Assembly: GCA_051003695.1 (NCBI GenBank)
Contig: JBPCLB010000069.1
Coordinates: forward strand, 1-23,860
Reading direction: 5' to 3'
DNA: 23,860 nt
From: Gaiella sp051003695
GTDB lineage: Bacteria; Actinomycetota; Thermoleophilia; Gaiellales; Gaiellaceae
Each line of letters starts with the position of its first letter. The stretch's first letter is position 1. Both the position numbers and the translations under genes were made by a program. Under the pieces are notes generated by a model that was not told where the DNA came from, made no database searches, and saw only the letters and a program-made list of their open reading frames with translations. Of the stretch, positions 10,527-17,470 are shown piece by piece.

Positions 10527-10721
10527 ATGCTGAGTCGCTGCTCGTTCCCCAAGTGCACGACGTTCACGATCGGCGGATTGTGTGTCGAGCACGATACGGC
10601 GCCCCGGCCGGTCTACACCCGTGGCCGCCCGTTCCCGCCGGTGTTCCAGCCGGTACTGCTGCTCAGGCCCCAGCTCGCCCCGATCCCGGTCCGAGCCGCG
10701 CAGCCGCTTCGGCCGCGCTGA
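10527..10721 (+). CDS. Small Cys/His (zinc-finger-like) hypothetical protein
   Basis: A 64-residue protein of unknown function. Its N-terminal 22 residues contain C5-x4-C10-x8-C19-x2-H22, a spacing that suits binding of one zinc ion. The remaining residues are Pro/Arg/Leu-rich and basic, without a visible domain. It has its own leaderless promoter, which supports a real gene rather than a chance frame. It precedes the selenoprotein gene by 94 nt, and a hairpin in between (10744-10772) may end its transcript, so an operon with the selenoprotein is uncertain. A role in nucleic-acid or protein binding is only a guess. Confidence 0.6.
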   Translation: MLSRCSFPKCTTFTIGGLCVEHDTAPRPVYTRGRPFPPVFQPVLLLRPQLAPIPVRAAQPLRPR

Positions 10722-10743
10722 CGCTCGCACCGCGAGGCTTCCC

Positions 10744-10772
10744 GATGCCGCTCCGTCTCGGCGGGCGGCATC
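10744..10772 (+). terminator. Hairpin between the small Cys/His gene and the selenoprotein gene
   Basis: GATGCCGC (10744-10751) and GCGGCATC (10765-10772) form a perfect 8-bp stem around 13 nt. No U-run follows. It may be a terminator or attenuator upstream of the selenoprotein gene. Confidence 0.35.
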
Positions 10773-10815
10773 GTGCTGGACGCGCACCGCGCTCGCCGGT
10801 GGCAGGATCTGCGCC

Positions 10816-11391
10816 GTGGCCCACATTCGCCTGATCCCGCCCGAAGAGGCTTCAGGCCCGCTCGCCGAGGAGTACGAGGCCGCGACCGCGCGTGCGGGCA
10901 AGGTCTTCAACATCGTCCGCGCGATGAGCCTCCGTCCAGCTGTCCTGAGGCGCTCGATGGAGCTGTACCGGGCGATCATGTTCGAGCCGGCTGGCTTGAC
11001 ACGTCAGGAGCGCGAGCTGCTCGCCACGGTCGTCTCGGCGGCAAACGACTGCCACTACTGACGGCGCTCGCATGCAGACGACCTCCGTGCAGAGGGCGCA
11101 GCAGCAGAGTTCGTACGGCATGCCGAGCATGACTATCGCGAGGCACGGGAGCTCGACCCCCGCAGCCGAGCGCTGAGCGACTACGCGCGGAAGCTGACGC
11201 TCGAGCCGGCGAACGTCGGTGCGGCGGACGTCGGCCTCCTGCGGGCGCAGGGGCTCGACGATCCGGCGATCCACGACGCAATCCAGGTGATCGCGTACTT
11301 CAACTACATCAACCGGATCGCGGAAGGCGTGGGTGTCGACCTCGAGCCTGAGTGGGAACCGCGGGAGTACCGCAGGACGGATCGCGACTGA
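10816..11391 (+). CDS. AhpD-like/peroxidase-related selenoprotein (in-frame TGA = Sec82)
   Basis: Thiol/selenol-dependent peroxidase-family protein (carboxymuconolactone decarboxylase/AhpD fold, 'peroxidase-related enzyme' type), 191 residues if TGA at 11059-11061 is read as selenocysteine. The first part runs MAHIRLIPPEEASGPLAEEY to SAANDCHY; after the TGA the same frame continues for 109 codons to TGA 11389-11391. That half carries family features: LSDYARKLTLEP, AADVGLLRAQGL and AIQVIAYFNYINRIAEGVGV. The TGA replaces the second Cys of CxxC (C79-H80-Y81-U82). Glu67 (12 before C79) and His86 (4 after U82) match the spacing of Glu118, Cys130, Cys133 and His137 in M. tuberculosis AhpD. A SECIS-like hairpin follows, and selB and selA are adjacent. 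GTG 10816 fits the family N-terminus. The alternative, a nonsense mutation in a Cys gene, is much less likely in this context. Routine callers would stop at 11061. Confidence 0.88.
11079..11098 (+). promoter_or_regulatory. Candidate bacterial SECIS element
   Basis: CGACCTC (11079-11085) pairs with GAGGGCG (11092-11098) through six base pairs and one A-G mismatch, around the hexaloop CGTGCA (11086-11091). The loop starts 24 nt after the UGA and has G in its second position followed by U. Both properties are those reported for bacterial SECIS loops read by SelB. The element is inside the coding region, as is normal in bacteria. A competing fold pairs 11066-11075 with 11118-11128 (10 bp, one bulge) and could enclose it as a lower stem. 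Confidence 0.6.
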
Positions 11392-11409
11392 GCCGAGCCA
11401 CGTGCAGAC

Positions 11410-11434
11410 CTCCGGGCTTGCGGTTCCGCAGGAG
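11410..11434. terminator. Bidirectional hairpin between convergent selenoprotein gene and selB
   Basis: CTCC (11410-11413) and GGAG (11431-11434) flank TGCG-GTTC-CGCA (11419-11430), giving an inner perfect 4-bp stem with a tetraloop and an outer stem across a 5-nt bulge. It occupies the only 45 nt between the two convergent stop codons, where a shared terminator would be expected. Confidence 0.4.
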
Positions 11435-11436
11435 AC

Positions 11437-13170
11437 TCAGTCGCGTGCCGACCGCCGCAGCACGCGCCGGTCGCCGATCCTCCGCGTGAGACCGTCGGCG
11501 TCGAACCGCTCCAGCAGGAGTTGGGCGTCGCGCCGACCGATCCCCGTCAGGTCGCGGAACCGCGCCAGGGTGATCTCCCCCGCTTCGGCGCATTCGCGCA
11601 GCGCGACGTCGCGCGCGACCTCGTAACCGCCCGCGCCGACGACGAAGCGATCGCCCAACCGGACGAGCCTGCCGTCGTTCTCGAGGTAGCGGGCGAGCTC
11701 GCCGTCCTCGACCTTCACGGCGGCGACACCCGAGACCGCGAGTTCCCGCTCGAGACGCTCGGCGGCCTCCGCTCGTGCACCCAGCGTCGCAACCGAGCCG
11801 GGCAGGTACGCCTTCGGTCCTCGCTGCTCGACGGGCAGCAGCGCGAGCACGGCCGGCGTCCAGGGGGCAACGGGCAGCAGCTCGGCGATCGCAAGTCCCG
11901 GGTCGTGCGGCGCGCTCTCGGCCCGGGCGCGCAGGCGACCGACGACGCTGTCGCTCACCTCTTCGAGCCAGAGGTCCGCGACCACCCAGTCGCCGGCAGT
12001 GCGAACGGCGTCGAGGCCCTGCTCGAGCTCCGAGCCCGTGAGCAGCGCACGCGGTGCCAAGGCTTCCCGGTGCACGGGCTCGTGGACGAGCGCGCGCACG
12101 ATCGACGCGGGGTCACCCCGCTCGAGCAGGCGATCGCGCTCTTCGTCCACGTGCCGTGGCGGTGCCGGGTCGAGCACCGTGCCGCCGCCGAGGGTGGTCT
12201 CACCCCGGAGGACGACCCGGTCGCCGCGGGCGGCGACGACGGGCGCTGCGAGCCGCAGCTGCGCGTGGCCGGAGCCGACGCGGACGACACGCGCGGGAAT
12301 CCGGCTCGTTCCGTGGTGCACCGAGAGGCGCGACCCGTCGGAGATCGGCTCGAGCTCGTCCAGCGCGATCTCGAGCCGATACGAGCGGGGGAATGCGCCC
12401 GGAGCCACGAGAGCGTCGCCGCGCCGGATCTCCGACCTCTCGAGCCCGGGTAGCGCAAGAGCGACGCGCTGGCCGGCCTCGGCCCGTGCGACGGCGGTGT
12501 CGTGCACCTGCACCGAGCGTGCGCGGACGATACGGCCGGTCGGCTCGAGCAGCAGCTCGTCGCCCTCAGCGACGGTTCCCGACCACAGCGTGCCGGTGAC
12601 CACGGTGCCGATCCCACGGAGCGTGAACACACGGTCGACGTACAGCCGCGTCGGAAAGTCCGAGCGCCGCCCCGACGACGCGTCTGCTGCGTCCGCGAGC
12701 GCGTCGCGAAGCGCGTCGAGCCCCCGCCCGGTGACACCGCTCACGGGGACGACGGCGCTGCCGGGCACGAGCTCCCGTGCCTCCTCGACGGCCAGCTCGA
12801 GCGTCTCGTCGTCGACCGTGTCGGCCTTCGTGATCGCGACCACACCCCGGTCGACCCCGAGCAGGCGCAGGATCGCGAGGTGCTCGTGCGTCTGCGGGCG
12901 GGCACCCTCGGCGGCATCGACGACGAGCAGAAAGAGGTCGATCCCGGTCGCGCCCGCCACCATCGTGCGCACGAATCGCTCGTGCCCCGGGACGTCGACG
13001 AGAGACAGTGCTCTGCCGTCCGGCAAGACGAGCGGCGCGTAGCCGAGATCGATCGAGATCCCCCGCTGCCTCTCCTCCGGCAGGCGATCGGTGTCCTTGC
13101 CGGTGAGCGCCTTGACGAGGGTCGTCTTGCCGTGGTCGACGTGCCCCGCCGTCCCGACCGTCAGCGCCAT
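11437..13170 (-). CDS. selB: Selenocysteine-specific translation elongation factor SelB
   Basis: GTPase that delivers Sec-tRNA to the ribosome at UGA codons followed by a SECIS. The 577-residue protein begins MALTVGTAGHVDHGKTTLVK (G1 GHVDHGK at 9-15). It then has the switch I region TDRLPEERQRGISIDLGYA typical of SelB, G3 DVPGHERFVRTM and G4 TKAD, two EF-Tu-like beta-barrel domains (RGIGTVVTGTLWSG at their start) and a C-terminal array of winged helices ending RFRDLTGIGRRDAQLLLERFDADG (written here as RFRDLTGIG and RRDAQLLLERF), which in homologues binds the SECIS. I choose ATG 13170. A TTG at 13188 would add six residues. The gene lies 27 nt after selA on the same strand, so they form an operon. 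It faces the selenoprotein gene, its probable client. Family assignment is secure. Confidence 0.96.
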   Translation of the reverse strand: MALTVGTAGHVDHGKTTLVKALTGKDTDRLPEERQRGISIDLGYAPLVLPDGRALSLVDVPGHERFVRTMVAGATGIDLFLLVVDAAEGARPQTHEHLAILRLLGVDRGVVAITKADTVDDETLELAVEEARELVPGSAVVPVSGVTGRGLDALRDALADAADASSGRRSDFPTRLYVDRVFTLRGIGTVVTGTLWSGTVAEGDELLLEPTGRIVRARSVQVHDTAVARAEAGQRVALALPGLERSEIRRGDALVAPGAFPRSYRLEIALDELEPISDGSRLSVHHGTSRIPARVVRVGSGHAQLRLAAPVVAARGDRVVLRGETTLGGGTVLDPAPPRHVDEERDRLLERGDPASIVRALVHEPVHREALAPRALLTGSELEQGLDAVRTAGDWVVADLWLEEVSDSVVGRLRARAESAPHDPGLAIAELLPVAPWTPAVLALLPVEQRGPKAYLPGSVATLGARAEAAERLERELAVSGVAAVKVEDGELARYLENDGRLVRLGDRFVVGAGGYEVARDVALRECAEAGEITLARFRDLTGIGRRDAQLLLERFDADGLTRRIGDRRVLRRSARD

Positions 13171-13197
13171 CTCACCACCGTCGGACAATGCTCGTGT

Positions 13198-14526
13198 TCA
13201 TTCAACACAAGCGTTGTCCGCACCGCCGCTCGCCCGCGCCGCGGCAACCGCGCGCGCGACCTCGTCGAGCTCGTCGTCGCGAAGCGTCCGCGTGTCGAGA
13301 AGCAGTCGGCCATCTCGCACGATCCCGAGCACGGCGGGCTCACCGATCCGCAACGGGGCCGCGAGCGCCTCCTCGATCGCGCACGCAGCGCTCGGGAGCT
13401 CCGCGAGCGGGAGGGCGCCGCCACCGACTCGGCCGATCGTGTCCTCGACCTCGCCGTCGACGAGCACCGCGAGCCGCTCCGCGCGGGCACGAACCGACGC
13501 AAGCGGCTCCTCGAGCATCCGGAGAACCGGAATCTCACGCCGCGCGAGCTCCGGGTCGAGGTAGAGGGCGAGGGTGGCCTCGAGCGCGGCAAGCGCGAGC
13601 TTGTCTGCTCGCAGCGCGCGCTGGAGTGGGTGGCGTCGCAGCCGTTCCACGAGCTCCGCGCGACCGACGACGATGCCGGCCTGCGGGCCTCCGAGGAGCT
13701 TGTCGCCGGAGAAGCAGACGAGATCGGCGCCGGCCTCGAGGCTCGCCACGGCCGTCGGCTCGTCGCGCACGTCGAGCAGCGCGCCCGAGCCGAGATCGTC
13801 GATCAGCGGTAGCGCAGCTCGCTTCGCAACCTGCGCCAGATCGCGAAGCGACGGCTGCTCGGTAAAGCCGACGAGGCGGAAGTTCGACTGATGCACCCGG
13901 AGGACGGCCGCTGTGGCGGGTGTGATCGCATGCTCGTAGTCCTCGGCCCGGGTGCGGTTCGTCGTCCCGACCTCGACGAGCCGCGCGCCCGAGCGGGCAA
14001 GCACGTCGGGGATGCGGAAGCCGTCGCCGATCTCGATCAGCTCGCCGCGCGAGACGAGCACATCACGGCCGTCTGCCAGCGCAGCGAGCGCGAGCAACAC
14101 GGCTGCGGCGCAGTTGTTGACGACGAGCGCACTCTCGGCGCCGGTCAGGCGATGGAGCAGGTCGACGAGATGCGCCTGCCGCGAGCCACGCTGCCCGGTT
14201 TCGAGGTCGAGCTCGAGATTCGAGTACGAGCCCGTGACCGCGAGCACGTGGTCGAGCGCGGACGCCGGAAGCGGGGCGCGGCCGAGGTTCGTGTGCACGA
14301 CGACACCGGTCGCGTTGAGCACTCGGCGCAGACTCGGTCGCCGCGCCTCGGCGACCCTGGCGAGCGCCCGCTCGATCGGGTCGTTCGGCTGCTCTCCGCC
14401 GCGAATCGCCGTGCGTGCCTCGTCGAGGGCGGCACGCACCGCGGGCAGCGTCAGCGCACGCGGCAGCTCCGCCAGTCGAGGGTCGGCGAGCACGCGGTCG
14501 ACGGAGGGCAGGTCACGGAGGTGCAC
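13198..14526 (-). CDS. selA: L-seryl-tRNA(Sec) selenium transferase SelA
   Basis: PLP enzyme that converts seryl-tRNA(Sec) to selenocysteyl-tRNA(Sec) using selenophosphate, working as a large ring oligomer. The 442-residue protein has the usual architecture: an N-terminal tRNA-binding helical region (LPSVDRVLADPRL), then RVLNATGVVVHTNLGRAPL, YSNLELDLETGQRGSR, VNNCAAAVLLAL, EIGDGFRIPDV, VEVGTTNRT, LIDDLGSGAL and the PLP lysine motif FSGDKLLGGPQAG (Lys276). All expected motifs are present, so it should be active. GTG at 14526 is placed by a TAGACT box exactly 6 nt upstream; that box begins with the stop codon of the preceding PNP gene. selA is followed by selB 27 nt later. selD and the tRNA-Sec gene are not nearby within the window. 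Confidence 0.97.
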   Translation of the reverse strand: MHLRDLPSVDRVLADPRLAELPRALTLPAVRAALDEARTAIRGGEQPNDPIERALARVAEARRPSLRRVLNATGVVVHTNLGRAPLPASALDHVLAVTGSYSNLELDLETGQRGSRQAHLVDLLHRLTGAESALVVNNCAAAVLLALAALADGRDVLVSRGELIEIGDGFRIPDVLARSGARLVEVGTTNRTRAEDYEHAITPATAAVLRVHQSNFRLVGFTEQPSLRDLAQVAKRAALPLIDDLGSGALLDVRDEPTAVASLEAGADLVCFSGDKLLGGPQAGIVVGRAELVERLRRHPLQRALRADKLALAALEATLALYLDPELARREIPVLRMLEEPLASVRARAERLAVLVDGEVEDTIGRVGGGALPLAELPSAACAIEEALAAPLRIGEPAVLGIVRDGRLLLDTRTLRDDELDEVARAVAAARASGGADNACVE

Positions 14527-14532
14527 GTTCCC

Positions 14533-14538
14533 AGTCTA
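14533..14538 (-). promoter_or_regulatory. -10 element of the selA-selB promoter (TAGACT), overlapping the PNP stop
   Basis: The minus strand reads TAGACT followed by 6 nt and the selA GTG, the same leaderless layout as elsewhere. The TAG is also the stop codon of the purine nucleoside phosphorylase gene, so the selAB promoter is embedded in the end of that gene. Confidence 0.55.
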
Positions 14539-15366
14539 GGAATGCGGCGCGACCGCGATTCGAGGGACGAGCTCTCGCAGCAGCGCCGTCAGCCGGCCGG
14601 AGGCCTCGGCGCCGACTCGCAGGACATGCTCTGCGTCGAGCGGCTCGGGGAGGATGCCCGCGGCCATGTTCGTGACGCAGGAAAGGCCGAGACAGCGGAT
14701 CCCCATGTGCCGGGCCGCGAGTACCTCGGGCACGGTCGACATGCCGACGAGGTCTGCTCCGAGCGCTCGCATCATCCGGATCTCCGCCGGGGTCTCGAAG
14801 GCAGGCCCGAGCCAGGCCGCGTAGACCCCCTCGCCGAGCTCGATTCCCAACCTCGCAGCCGCGGCGTGGGCAGCGGCCCGGAGCTCGATGTCGTAGGCGA
14901 CCGTCAGGTCCGGGAACCGCGGACCGAGCTCGTCGTCGTTGCGACCGACGAGCGGCGAAGAGCCCTGGAGGTTGATGTGGTCGGAGAGAACGACGAGCTG
15001 GCCCGGCACGAGGTCGGTATCGACCGCACCGCAGGCGTTCGTGACGACGAGCGAGTGGATCCCGAGTCGCCCGAGCACACGGACGCCGAACACGACCTGC
15101 GCCGGCGAGAGCCCCTCGTAGAGATGCGCGCGACCCCGCATGAGCACGACGGGAACCGATCCGATCGTCCCTGCGACGAGCCTGCCGGCGTGACCGATCG
15201 CCGTCGCGGAGGGCCACCCGGGAATGTCCGCGTACGACAACTCCACTTCACTGTCCACCGCGTCAGCCACGGCGCCGAGTCCGCTGCCGAGCACGATCCC
15301 TATCTCCGGAGGCGCCGGAGAGCGCGCGCGGATCGCGTCGGCTGCCGCATCGAGCTCCTCGATCAC
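14536..15366 (-). CDS. punA: Purine nucleoside phosphorylase (class I, trimeric PNP family)
   Basis: Phosphorolytic cleavage of purine (deoxy)nucleosides to base plus (deoxy)ribose-1-phosphate in purine salvage. The 276-residue protein has the family motifs in order: IGIVLGSGLG (phosphate loop), GHAGRLVAG, VVLMRGRAHLYEG, LVVTNACGAV, SDHINLQG, YAAWLGPAFETPAE (base-site Glu), LGADLVGMSTVPEVLAARH and SCVTNMAAG (base-site Asn). The Glu and Asn pair favours PNP over methylthioadenosine phosphorylase, in which the Asn is replaced. The GTG start overlaps the stop of the LOG-family gene (GTGA), so the two are translationally coupled. The gene symbol follows actinobacterial and Bacillus usage and could equally be deoD in local naming. 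Confidence 0.92.
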   Translation of the reverse strand: MIEELDAAADAIRARSPAPPEIGIVLGSGLGAVADAVDSEVELSYADIPGWPSATAIGHAGRLVAGTIGSVPVVLMRGRAHLYEGLSPAQVVFGVRVLGRLGIHSLVVTNACGAVDTDLVPGQLVVLSDHINLQGSSPLVGRNDDELGPRFPDLTVAYDIELRAAAHAAAARLGIELGEGVYAAWLGPAFETPAEIRMMRALGADLVGMSTVPEVLAARHMGIRCLGLSCVTNMAAGILPEPLDAEHVLRVGAEASGRLTALLRELVPRIAVAPHS

Positions 15367-16046
15367 GCGCTGCCCTCGGCGAGCCGGCGGTCGTAACAGT
15401 CGATCACCGTGGCGACGGCCTCATCGAGCTCGTCCGTCAGCGTCAGCAGCTCGAGGTCGGTCTCGGAGACGAGGCCGTCCGCGAGCATCCCGCCGCGGAT
15501 CCATTCGAGCATCTCACCCCAGTAGTCGCTTCCCACGAGCACGACCGGGAAGTAGCCGATCTTGCCGGTCTGGATCAACGTCAACGCCTCGTACAGCTCG
15601 TCGAGCGTCCCGAAGCCGCCCGGGAAGATGACGAACCCCTCGGCGGCCTTCACGAACATCGTCTTGCGTGCGTAGAAGTGCGTGAAGGTCAACGCGATGT
15701 CGCAGTACGGGTTCCCTGCCTGCTCGTGAGGCAACACGATGTTGAAGCCGACCGACAGCCCGCCCGCCTCCTGGCAGCCACGGTTCGCAGCCTCCATCGC
15801 GCCCGGCCCTCCGCCCGTGACGACGGCGAAGCCGCGCCGGGCGAACAGGGCCGCGGTCGAGCGCGCGGCGTCGTAGACGACACTGCCATCGTGCACCCTC
15901 GCCGAGCCGAAGATCGAGACCGCCGGCCGATCGATCTGTTGTACGGCCTGGAAACCGGCTAGAAACTCTGCTGCGATCAGTGAGACGTCACTTGCGAGGT
16001 CGTCGTGGGTGCGGCGCAGGACTCGGCGGTCGAGCTGCTCGCTCAC
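15363..16046 (-). CDS. LOG-family (TIGR00730) nucleotide 5'-monophosphate phosphoribohydrolase
   Basis: A 227-residue Rossmann-fold protein of the LOG ('lysine decarboxylase-like') family. Members hydrolyse the N-glycosidic bond of AMP or cytokinin riboside monophosphates to give the free base. Seen in order are VSIFGSARV, the nucleotide-binding TGGGPGAMEAANRG and the catalytic signature PGGFGTLDELYEALT, with the Glu of the GTxxE motif in place. The N-terminal RRTHDDL segment and the length fit the type II bacterial group. It starts with GTG at 16046, 3 nt after the M50 protease stop, and overlaps the PNP start. Linkage to PNP supports a purine base or nucleotide salvage role. Older annotations as lysine decarboxylase are not supported by the sequence. 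Confidence 0.88.
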   Translation of the reverse strand: MSEQLDRRVLRRTHDDLASDVSLIAAEFLAGFQAVQQIDRPAVSIFGSARVHDGSVVYDAARSTAALFARRGFAVVTGGGPGAMEAANRGCQEAGGLSVGFNIVLPHEQAGNPYCDIALTFTHFYARKTMFVKAAEGFVIFPGGFGTLDELYEALTLIQTGKIGYFPVVLVGSDYWGEMLEWIRGGMLADGLVSETDLELLTLTDELDEAVATVIDCYDRRLAEGSA

Positions 16047-16049
16047 GCC

Positions 16050-16748
16050 TCAGAGCCTGTCCTGTGGGACGTGCGCGGCGAGCATCCCTGCGACGAGCAG
16101 AGCGATCGTGACGAGGGAGGAGACCGCGACGAGCACGGCGAGGTTCCGCGCCTTTGCCGGCGAGGCTGCGCCACCGCCACGCCGAAGCACCCGCCAGGCG
16201 CGGAGGACATGGGCGCCGTCGAGGAACGCGATCGGCGCCAGGTTGATCAGGTTGAGGAGGAAGCCCGAGTAGGCGAGGGCGCGCAGGAGATCCGAGTCGA
16301 TCGCCTGGGCCGCGACGAGGCAGGCAAGCGCGCCCGCGCCGCCTGCGATCGGCCCAGCGAGCGAGACGCGTGCGCTGACCCACGGGTCGAAGCGCATGTC
16401 CCGGAGCGCAACATAGGCGCCGAGGAACGGGATGAAGACCGGGAGCGCCGGGTTCAGCCCCTGCCGCCGCGCCTCGACGTAGTGGCCGAGCTCGTGGACG
16501 AGGATCAGCAGCACGAACCCGATCGCGAAGCGCCACCCCCAGATCAGGGCGTAGCCGCCGACGGCGAGGAAGATCCCGAAGAACTTGATCGCGAAAGCGC
16601 CGAACTTCACGAGCAGGCCGATCGCAACTGCAAGCGGAGCCAACAGCCTGCCAAGGAGCGAGACCCTGCTGCGATCGTGCTCGAGCGGGAGCGTCGCCGG
16701 CTCGGGTGCGGTCAGCGGCTCCTGCTCCAACTCGTCGAATCTACTCAC
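16050..16748 (-). CDS. Site-2-protease-like M50 family membrane metalloprotease
   Basis: An intramembrane or membrane zinc protease of about 232 residues with several hydrophobic helices. The zinc site HELGH is seen in FVLLILVHELGHYVEARRQG, and the second conserved element NLAPIAFLDGAH (the NxxPxxxLDG pattern of M50 enzymes, with the third metal ligand Asp) is also present, so it should be catalytic. Before these lie about 35 polar N-terminal residues and three closely spaced hydrophobic segments (about 35-85). I use GTG at 16748, 6 nt after AGG; GTG 16751 and an upstream TTG at 16775 are alternatives. It is the first gene of a minus-strand operon with the LOG-family and PNP genes. No anti-sigma factor or other substrate gene is adjacent, so the target is unknown. 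Confidence 0.87.
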   Translation of the reverse strand: MSRFDELEQEPLTAPEPATLPLEHDRSRVSLLGRLLAPLAVAIGLLVKFGAFAIKFFGIFLAVGGYALIWGWRFAIGFVLLILVHELGHYVEARRQGLNPALPVFIPFLGAYVALRDMRFDPWVSARVSLAGPIAGGAGALACLVAAQAIDSDLLRALAYSGFLLNLINLAPIAFLDGAHVLRAWRVLRRGGGAASPAKARNLAVLVAVSSLVTIALLVAGMLAAHVPQDRL

Positions 16749-16814
16749 CACGCGCCTCGCCGATCCACATCCCAAGCGCCACCTTTCATAGCTTTCCCCA
16801 GGTTCCCGACGAAG

Positions 16815-17453
16815 TCAGGAACCCTGCCCGATCCACTCCTCACCCCCGACGTAGATCTCCTTCTTCCAGAGCGGCACCGTCTGCTTGAGCGTGTCGATCG
16901 TGTCCCTGCACGCGTCGAGCGCGTCGCCCCGGTGCGGTGCGGAAACGGCGATCACGACACTCGTCTCGCCGATCTCGACCACACCGACCCGATGGTGGAT
17001 CGCGATCTCGGTCAACGAGTAGCGCACCTTCAACTCCGCCGCGATGCGCTCCATCTCGCCCTCGGCCATTCCCTCGTAGGCTTCGTACTCGAGCCGAACG
17101 ACCTCACGACCGCGCGAGCGGGCACGGGTCGTGCCGACGAAGGTCGCGATCGCCCCGGCCTCGTCGCTCGCGACCTCACTCACCGCGAGTTCGAGCGAAA
17201 GCGGCTTGGCGGAGAGTCGAAACGCCCCGCCGGAGACGGGTGGGATCACGGCGACCTCGTCACCATCGGACAGCGCTTGCGCGCGATCGACGTATGCGCG
17301 GTTGACCGCGTAGACGAGGCCGGCCGGCTCGTCGCCGAGCTCGAGGGCGGGCCACACGTCGTCGACGGTCGCTCCGTCCGGCAGCTCGAGCGCTCGCGCA
17401 CGCGTGCCCGCGCGCTCACGCAGCGCGGCGAACAGCTTGACGGCGACCTGCAT
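16815..17453 (-). CDS. moaX: Fused molybdopterin synthase, MoaD-MoaE (MoaX-like)
   Basis: Converts precursor Z (cPMP) to molybdopterin using a sulfur carried on MoaD. Residues 1-76 are the ubiquitin-fold MoaD part, MQVAVKLFAALRERAGT to VIPPVSGG. The rest is MoaE, with FVGTTRARSRG, YEAYEGMAE, HRVGVVEIGE, APHRGDALDACR and the active-site region VPLWKKEIYVGGEEW. The diglycine at 75-76 must be a free C-terminus to be thiocarboxylated, so the chain should be cut there, as reported for MoaX of Mycobacterium tuberculosis. ATG 17453 is chosen over the adjacent GTG 17456 because a TACCCT box lies exactly 6 nt before the ATG. It diverges from the GntR gene. No other moa gene is in the window. Confidence 0.92.
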   Translation of the reverse strand: MQVAVKLFAALRERAGTRARALELPDGATVDDVWPALELGDEPAGLVYAVNRAYVDRAQALSDGDEVAVIPPVSGGAFRLSAKPLSLELAVSEVASDEAGAIATFVGTTRARSRGREVVRLEYEAYEGMAEGEMERIAAELKVRYSLTEIAIHHRVGVVEIGETSVVIAVSAPHRGDALDACRDTIDTLKQTVPLWKKEIYVGGEEWIGQGS

Positions 17454-17459
17454 CACGCG

Positions 17460-17465
17460 AGGGTA
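17460..17465 (-). promoter_or_regulatory. -10 element of the moaX promoter (TACCCT)
   Basis: The minus strand reads TACCCT, 6 nt, ATG. It decides the moaX start at 17453 and implies a leaderless mRNA. Confidence 0.5.
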
Positions 17466-17470
17466 GCCCC

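Noticed and set aside
11059..11061. Pseudogene explanation: nonsense mutation in a Cys-type AhpD-like gene
   Set aside because: The stop is TGA exactly at the redox Cys. The downstream frame is intact with family motifs and His86 kept, a SECIS-like hairpin follows, and selA/selB are adjacent. A random nonsense mutation would not predict these together.
11403..11414. GCAGACCTCCG near the selB stop resembles GCAGACGACCTCCG within the SECIS region
   Set aside because: Short and interrupted similarity; it does not form the SECIS stem-loop and may be chance.
11392..11436. tRNA-Sec gene between the selenoprotein gene and selB
   Set aside because: Only 45 nt are free and no acceptor stem or UCA anticodon loop is seen. 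The hairpin there fits a convergent terminator.
15363..16046. Lysine decarboxylase annotation for the LOG-family gene
   Set aside because: The PGGxGTxxE signature belongs to phosphoribohydrolases; there is no PLP-binding lysine motif.
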